From contig OY720636.1 in NCBI GenBank assembly GCA_963169105.1, positions 121,848,188 through 121,912,187 of the forward strand: 64,000 nucleotides of DNA, written 5' to 3'. Position 1 is the first letter of the stretch; every line of letters begins with the position of its first letter. The DNA comes from Ceriagrion tenellum (taxonomy: Eukaryota; Arthropoda; Insecta; Odonata; Coenagrionidae). The position numbers and the translations under genes were made by a program. The notes beneath the pieces were generated by a model that worked only from the letters and a program-made list of their open reading frames with translations, did not search any database and was not told the DNA's origin. Of the stretch, positions 58,900 to 64,000 are shown piece after piece.

Positions 58900-60660
58900 A
58901 TTCTATCAGAAATATGGCATAAGTCAATATAAATGCTACATTGATCTCGAGAAATAATGAGTATGAGTATAATATGAATTGGACAATAAGGATCAACTAA
59001 AACCTGCAGAAACTGGCTAAAATATCAGCGAAAGAACCACAAAGTAATTTTTAATCAAATACATTTTTTTTATTTGTGATTTTTTTATTTTTAATGAAAA
59101 CCATTACCTCATTATGGTAAAAATATACCAAACCTAAATGTTGAAGATTTATTTCTATGCAACTTTTACGGTGAAGCAGACGGAGCTGATACTGAGCAGT
59201 TTCCCTTAATACATGTATTTTGAAAAATGCATACGCACGTGCCGTGTCAGTTGATGGAGAACTTACATGACACGTATATGAATGTCTGTCTATTGTGACA
59301 CATCTAAATCACTACCACCAACAAATGAATCATACGCACATATGCCTTTTATGTAGCTGATATTTTGAACCACACAATCATACTTATAAACCAACGCTGC
59401 AGTCGGATAAAAATGAAGTCACTATGGGGAAAAGTTTTCGGGACATTTTTGGAGATCAAATTATTCAGGCAAATCACAACTCTCCAATCAACTGAATTCC
59501 CATGACAAATGAATGATTTTGTTCTGTCTACTTTGTTATAAATGCACTATACAAATCATTTATATGCCATTTAAGTTGCTGTTCCACAATATCTCACCTA
59601 ACACAGTGTAATTAAGACCTAAATCTCCGATTGATTCAGCTATTTCTCATTTCTCAAATTATTCAAATGTTAGATGATTGGGAGGAACAGATTTCAACCA
59701 GTAATATTAAGGCAGCCATACAGCCAACAAATATCTCTACAAAACGTTTATTAGAGTGGTATGCATTCAGTTTTTACGGTCATGTTTGGGAGTGTGATAT
59801 ATTTCGAGACGAAAAGATTACCCTAAAATTATTATACCACATAAATAGGGAATAATTCCATAGATATTTGCCATCCAGCTATTATTTATATATTACTTAA
59901 TTTGTTGTTGTCAACGAATGATACAAAATTGACCATTAAAGCAACTCGGAGGTAAATGGAATCAGAAAGGTAAAATATTACTTCCACCTGGACATCAAGC
60001 CGTCTGTAAAAGGTGCATTCGCAGGACTCACTCTCGGACGCGGTTCTGGCGTTTCAATGAAACAGCTTTCCTTCCAACCTTAAATTGAGACAACGACAAA
60101 TAGCTGACCAAAATAGGATATTTAGAGCGCAAATAGTGTATTATTCAATTAATTTAAGTTACCAGAACGTGTTATTCAGATTTCATTCACATTGAAGCAT
60201 AAGTATGCTCTCGAACCTCACAAACTGCAAAATAATTGGACAAAAAGCGGCAACAATAGAGGCAAGTAACGGAATCACCTTCTTAAAAGTGGCTAATAAG
60301 ACTTCTTCAAGGCGAACACATAGATACATAAGTAATAAAGTTCGTCGATCGTCTTCTTTCAGACTTTTAAATGGATATATTATGATCAGCTATATCCCCA
60401 AATAAATGTATATTTTTATGGATTCAGTGAGATCCTTGTCATCACGAGATATCATGCATGGTTGGCGTATCCAACATAAATCCTTCGAAAATGCTAGACT
60501 AGTTGAAATGCAAAAAATTGTGATAGGAATTAGTCAGCTTGCTAGGATGGGCTCTTCCGGTGGCCAATTCGACGACTCATATGACGAGAGGGATATATTC
60601 AACGACTTTAATTGATTTTTGTGAGAAAAATTTTAAGTACAGCAAAAGAATATCTTAGCC
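58900..60660. other. AT-rich non-coding stretch
   Basis: It contains a 137-codon plus-strand reading frame at 60205-60615 interrupted by one TAA at 60403-60405 and without a recognised motif. Otherwise nothing is seen. Confidence 0.5.
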
Positions 60661-60699
60661 TTAGTAAGAAGCAGGCTGGCGCAGGCCTTCTCTCTTACT

Positions 60700-60930
60700 T
60701 TTCCCATCAAATGAGTGAATAAATTTTGATTCTTCAACTAGCCCAGCCGCATTGCAATGACTTTGAGCACGGCCCTCTTCCCTGGGCGCGATAGACTTGT
60801 CAGCAATAGCCTGGTCTAGCCAGCAGAAGGTCACGGGTTCGCTCTCTCCCGCGGGAAAACTTAAAACGTTTGTCATACGATTGTAATCTTGCATTACAAG
60901 TGGAAATATTCCTTATCACTAGGTACACCT
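60700..60930 (+). repeat. tRNA-derived SINE-like sequence
   Basis: GGCGCGATAGACTTGTCAGC, AATAGCCTGGTCTAGCCAGC, then AGAAGGTCACGGGTTCGCTC and TCCCGCGGGA form a tRNA-like head: an A-box-like segment followed by a B-box region in which GGGTTCGAATCCC is changed to GGGTTCGCTCTCTCCC. A tail with GTAATCTTGCATTACAAGTGGAAATATT follows. It is adjacent to the degenerate hammerhead-like motif at about 60.97-61.00 kb, and AGTGGAAATA(T/C)TC recurs inverted on that side (about 60901 and 60942). Confidence 0.5.
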
Positions 60931-60964
60931 TGAACCAGAGTATTTCCACTCGACAATCACACCT

Positions 60965-61002
60965 GTGACCGGTTTCATGCGCATTTTGTAGACGATCCTC
61001 AG
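60965..61002 (-). ncRNA. Degenerate hammerhead-like motif
   Basis: On the minus strand CTGAGGA (61002-60996, fits CUGANGA), a 19-base interval, then GAAACCGGTCAC (60976-60965). The core boxes are intact, but the interval TCGTCTACAAAATGCGCAT forms at best a poor stem II, so this is a remnant of the motif rather than a likely active ribozyme. Confidence 0.35.
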
Positions 61003-61129
61003 CAATATGAACCGCCTCTCTATCCACAACCCTCCAATGATTCGTGACGCCCAAACTGACAAATATGACAGAGTGCCGTTCCTTACAAGATCACGAAGCG
61101 GGATTCGCAATACGGGATGAATTCAAAAG

Positions 61130-61680
61130 AAAAATGGCCGGAGACGTGACGGGCAGGGATGGTTGACGGAGGAGGGGTTGGTTGAAGTGGCATGGGTTCT
61201 GTCGCACCCTCTCTAGATTCTCCGCGACGCGATTCGGCCCAAGTCACGGAACAACCCTCCAAAGGATGCCAAACACAAGAGAGCAGGGGGGAGGGAGGGA
61301 GGAAAGAGGCGGAGGGGAGGGTTTAAAATGTGATCGTCACCTACTCGGCGGCAGAACGGCCCCTCACCGCCGCCGCCTTTCCCACGGCTCGGCGGCGGCG
61401 GCGGCTTAATCCACTACGACGAAGCACCTCCTCCCCCTCCCCCCTTTCCCCTCGGCGGTTCCAAACCCCGTTCCTCCCGGCACAACATCTCTCCCTCCCA
61501 TCGCAATTTTCCGCGACAGGCTAACGGTGACAGAACCGTTCCCTTCAGGAGGCCTTCTCCTCTGCGGATCCTTGGGTCGAATCCCAAGTGCAACGATGGA
61601 ATTTCCCACCGAAGGCTGAAGTACTCACGACTCCACCACCTTGAGGGCTAATCCTGTTCATATTTCGGAGGAAACCCGTG
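61130..61680. other. GC-rich island with G-rich to C-rich switch
   Basis: 61280-61325 is G/A-rich. 61350-61500 is C-rich, with a CGGCGGCGGCGGCGG run at 61390-61404. Frames on both strands (up to 75 codons) are low-complexity. The CpG density suggests a promoter-type island, and no exon is assignable. Confidence 0.4.
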
Positions 61681-61689
61681 TTCCGGGTG

Positions 61690-63840
61690 AGAACACTAGC
61701 ATCTTAAAAAGGTTTAAAAAATACTCCAGTAATGCTCCAAGGTATATCTTTCCGTCTAGTGCTATCGCACCTAGAAAAAATCAATACCATTTAAAAAGAT
61801 TTACTTAACTCAAAATGACAAAATCCACCAAGACTAAAATTTAGAAACTATGATTAGTATCATAGTACCATTGGTGGCCAGAGTGCATCTTCAATATCAC
61901 TACTTAAATGATTGAAACATATTACTAAACCAATGCCAAAAAAAAAGAAAGTTGAAAAATGAGTTCATTTCCCACAGCTTCCTCGAGCCTAGTTCGACTA
62001 CGGCCCTTATTATTGGTCATATTTTTTCAGATGAATGTGATAAGATTTAATTTCACTACAGCCGTATCACTGTACTTCAAGGTAGCAATAAGTAATTTCG
62101 TTTCGGTTGTACTAGCAACAAATGATTCGATATTGGTGAGTCATATTCAAATGTTGGGAAATTTGATTACTGATTCCCTTAATCTTATCCTGAGGTTGTC
62201 ATCAGCATGATAAAAACTACTAGGGGAAGATGATTAAATTCAAAACTGAAGCTAATTCCCAACAAAATTATTTATCGTCTCCTCCAATAATTATCAACAT
62301 CTTGAAAATCATTCAGATTTTTTTGAACATAAGAATACAAAATGGTAAATAGTGCATAGTGGTCGACTCGCTTAATGAAGCGCAATAGAAGCCGCTGAGA
62401 GGGAGATCCGGCTTGAGCTCCGATTGCGCCACAGGGACATGTATGCACAATGACACCAAACTACAAACCGCAGCGAACAATACCGTCTCCGGGGGATGTA
62501 AATTTAATTTTTTTACAGGCAAGGCGCGTATTTGCGGTGTAGGAAGTTGGCTATCTGAAATGAAATCGAGAATCAAGAGCCTGGATCCGTGAAAGAAAGG
62601 AAACCGAGGAATGGGAGATTGGTGAATGAAGATGCCAACAAGTGTATCCAGGAAGCCTCGCTGATGTCACCATTGCAAATGCAAAAATTTAGTATTTGCA
62701 CGTCATTCCCATATCCAGCACATTGTAACACAAGCAGGTACTAAGCTGTTAATGTCAGAACAACTCAAATCAATCCCCTTATCATTCTTCAGCATATTTT
62801 CCCAAAAGAAATTAAGTTCCCTCAGGAGATTACTAATTTCAATCACCCCAAAAGAAAGTTCTCGAGCATGTTGAAAAAATGATTTCAAGAGCACAGAAAG
62901 AGTAAAGAGCATTTTAAAATGGTATTTATATGATCTTAATTAAAATATTTATCTATTTTTTAGTGCTAACTCGTTACTTTTGTATACATGCGAAAGAAAA
63001 AGTAATAACTCGCCATTTCCCAGTTACTCATAAAATGTCACATAAAATTATCCCACTTTAATACAGAAAAAGTAGACAAATATAGTTTTTCTTTCATTCA
63101 GCTGGCAGCGTTTTCTATAATGGGTGACTTCCAAAACTCTCAGGACTGTACACAGACCAACTCATCTGATATTTTGCGAGAAATTCTGGAAAAGGATGGC
63201 TGCTTATAAAATAGGTCTGCTGTCCCGAGCACGTCGACAAAAAACGCGACAGCTTGACGTCTCTGAAGATAGTGGTGGAGTGGAAGTTATTAACGTGCGA
63301 TCCTAAGATTCTTGATTTTTGCTTCGTATTCCGAGTATCAAATTAAATTAAACTCATTAAGAAAGCATGCAGGGGCAAAAAGTGGATCTACCGTGCAAAT
63401 CCAAGAAGGAGGAGGGCATACAGTGCCATTGTATCTCTTAGCAACAGAAACGAGAGGTTTAATCGCACTTGGATCAAATATTTTTAAGCAGAAAAGAGAA
63501 AGAATCTTGAAATCCAGGAATCATTGTACGCAGGTTGAAAAATTCTTTTAGAAGTTATGCGGCTCTCATGATATTTTATGGGAACATTTGTTTGAATTAG
63601 CTCGAATGGCAAAAATTCACCGCTGACGACATAGTAGGTACGGAGAATTTAAGGATGTAAGTATTGTTTTCGTATCTTATAACATGCGATAACGAGTGCT
63701 GATGCTATTTTTCTCCAAAGTGTAACTTTTATAAACTCAAAATTGTTATCAATAAAAGACTAATCAAAGCTATGTCACTTTTAGTAACCTTAATTGAAAA
63801 TATAAAATTTATTGTATTTTGAACTATGAAATCTTATGGG
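61690..63840. other. AT-rich non-coding stretch
   Basis: No gene recognised. Short frames at 61959-62210, 63124-63306 and 63312-63551 have no motif. Confidence 0.55.
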
Positions 63841-63879
63841 AACTCTTCTTGATCTTCCCATCAGGTCATCTTCTACTAA

Positions 63880-63922
63880 TTAACCGATTTTTCAAATAGG
63901 GACTTCCCTATTGTCATCAGGG
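63880..63922 (-). ncRNA. Hammerhead-ribozyme-like motif with strong stem II
   Basis: On the minus strand CTGATGA (63920-63914) is followed by C, a hairpin AATAGGG-AAGT-CCCTATT (seven or eight pairs), T, and GAAA (63893-63890), then AATCGGTTA. Both conserved core boxes are intact and stem II is perfect, as in hammerheads of Penelope-like elements. GAAAAATCGG differs from the usual GAAACCGG, and I cannot draw a convincing stem I, so self-cleavage is uncertain. The surrounding DNA holds no visible reverse transcriptase. Confidence 0.55.
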
Positions 63923-64000
63923 CTGTTACATTCATAATTCGCTAAGAAACCATAAAGTCCTTCGTATGACATTTTATGCAGGTGATTCGGGTCTCCCCGC

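Overview
The window looks like AT-rich nuclear DNA of an animal, most likely an arthropod. The reasons are an RTE-like LINE, a decayed hAT transposase, tRNA-derived SINE-like sequences, hammerhead-type motifs of the kind carried by Penelope-like elements, short inverted-repeat (MITE-like) elements, and GC-rich islands set in AT-rich DNA. No bacterial gene organisation is visible: there are no operons, no ribosome-binding-site-led reading frames and no CRISPR array. I recognise no exon of a host protein-coding gene. Nearly all open frames are short, overlap on both strands and fall in low-complexity purine- or pyrimidine-rich DNA. The species cannot be named from this sequence.

Layout. 1-8.95 kb: AT-rich non-coding DNA with one GC/purine-rich island (about 5.04-5.9 kb). 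8.95-10.37 kb: a nested mobile-element cluster, in which a foldback element carrying a tRNA-like cassette is twice interrupted, at the same nucleotide, by 3' ends of one LINE family. 10.4-17.3 kb: mostly featureless, with a GC-rich island at 14.8-15.5 kb and a tRNA-like SINE remnant near 16.6 kb. 17.3-19.2 kb: a decayed hAT transposon with a candidate right terminus. 20.3-20.9 kb and 24.5-26.4 kb: GC-rich islands, the second being the largest and most promoter-like. 31.05-31.8, 34.25-34.5, 35.65-35.85 and 37.2-37.65 kb: more islands. 32.1 kb: a deleted relative of the 9-kb foldback element.

37.9-45.5 kb: several inverted-repeat structures. These are a MITE-like element at 37.94 kb, two perfect long palindromes at 40.36 and 40.68 kb, and a TA-flanked MITE at 45.25 kb, plus tandem duplications at 42.3 and 44.4 kb. 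46.1-46.8 kb: GC-rich island. 47.4-48.7 kb: an RTE-like LINE on the minus strand whose 5' part is inverted. 52.04-52.22 kb: a foldback of two opposed hammerhead-like units. 52.6-53.0 kb: a G-rich island. 56.6-57.5 kb: a 236-bp segment present twice, one copy flanked by a 27-bp direct repeat. 58.4-58.9 and 61.1-61.7 kb: GC-rich islands. 60.7-61.05 kb: a SINE-like tRNA head next to a degenerate hammerhead-like motif. 63.88-63.92 kb: a better preserved hammerhead-like motif.

The window is thus a transposon-rich intergenic or intronic region. Its strongest unusual signals are the repeated same-site LINE insertion in the tRNA-like cassette (9.1-10.3 kb), the hammerhead-like ribozyme motifs (52.1, 61.0, 63.9 kb) and the pair of perfect palindromes (40.4 and 40.7 kb).
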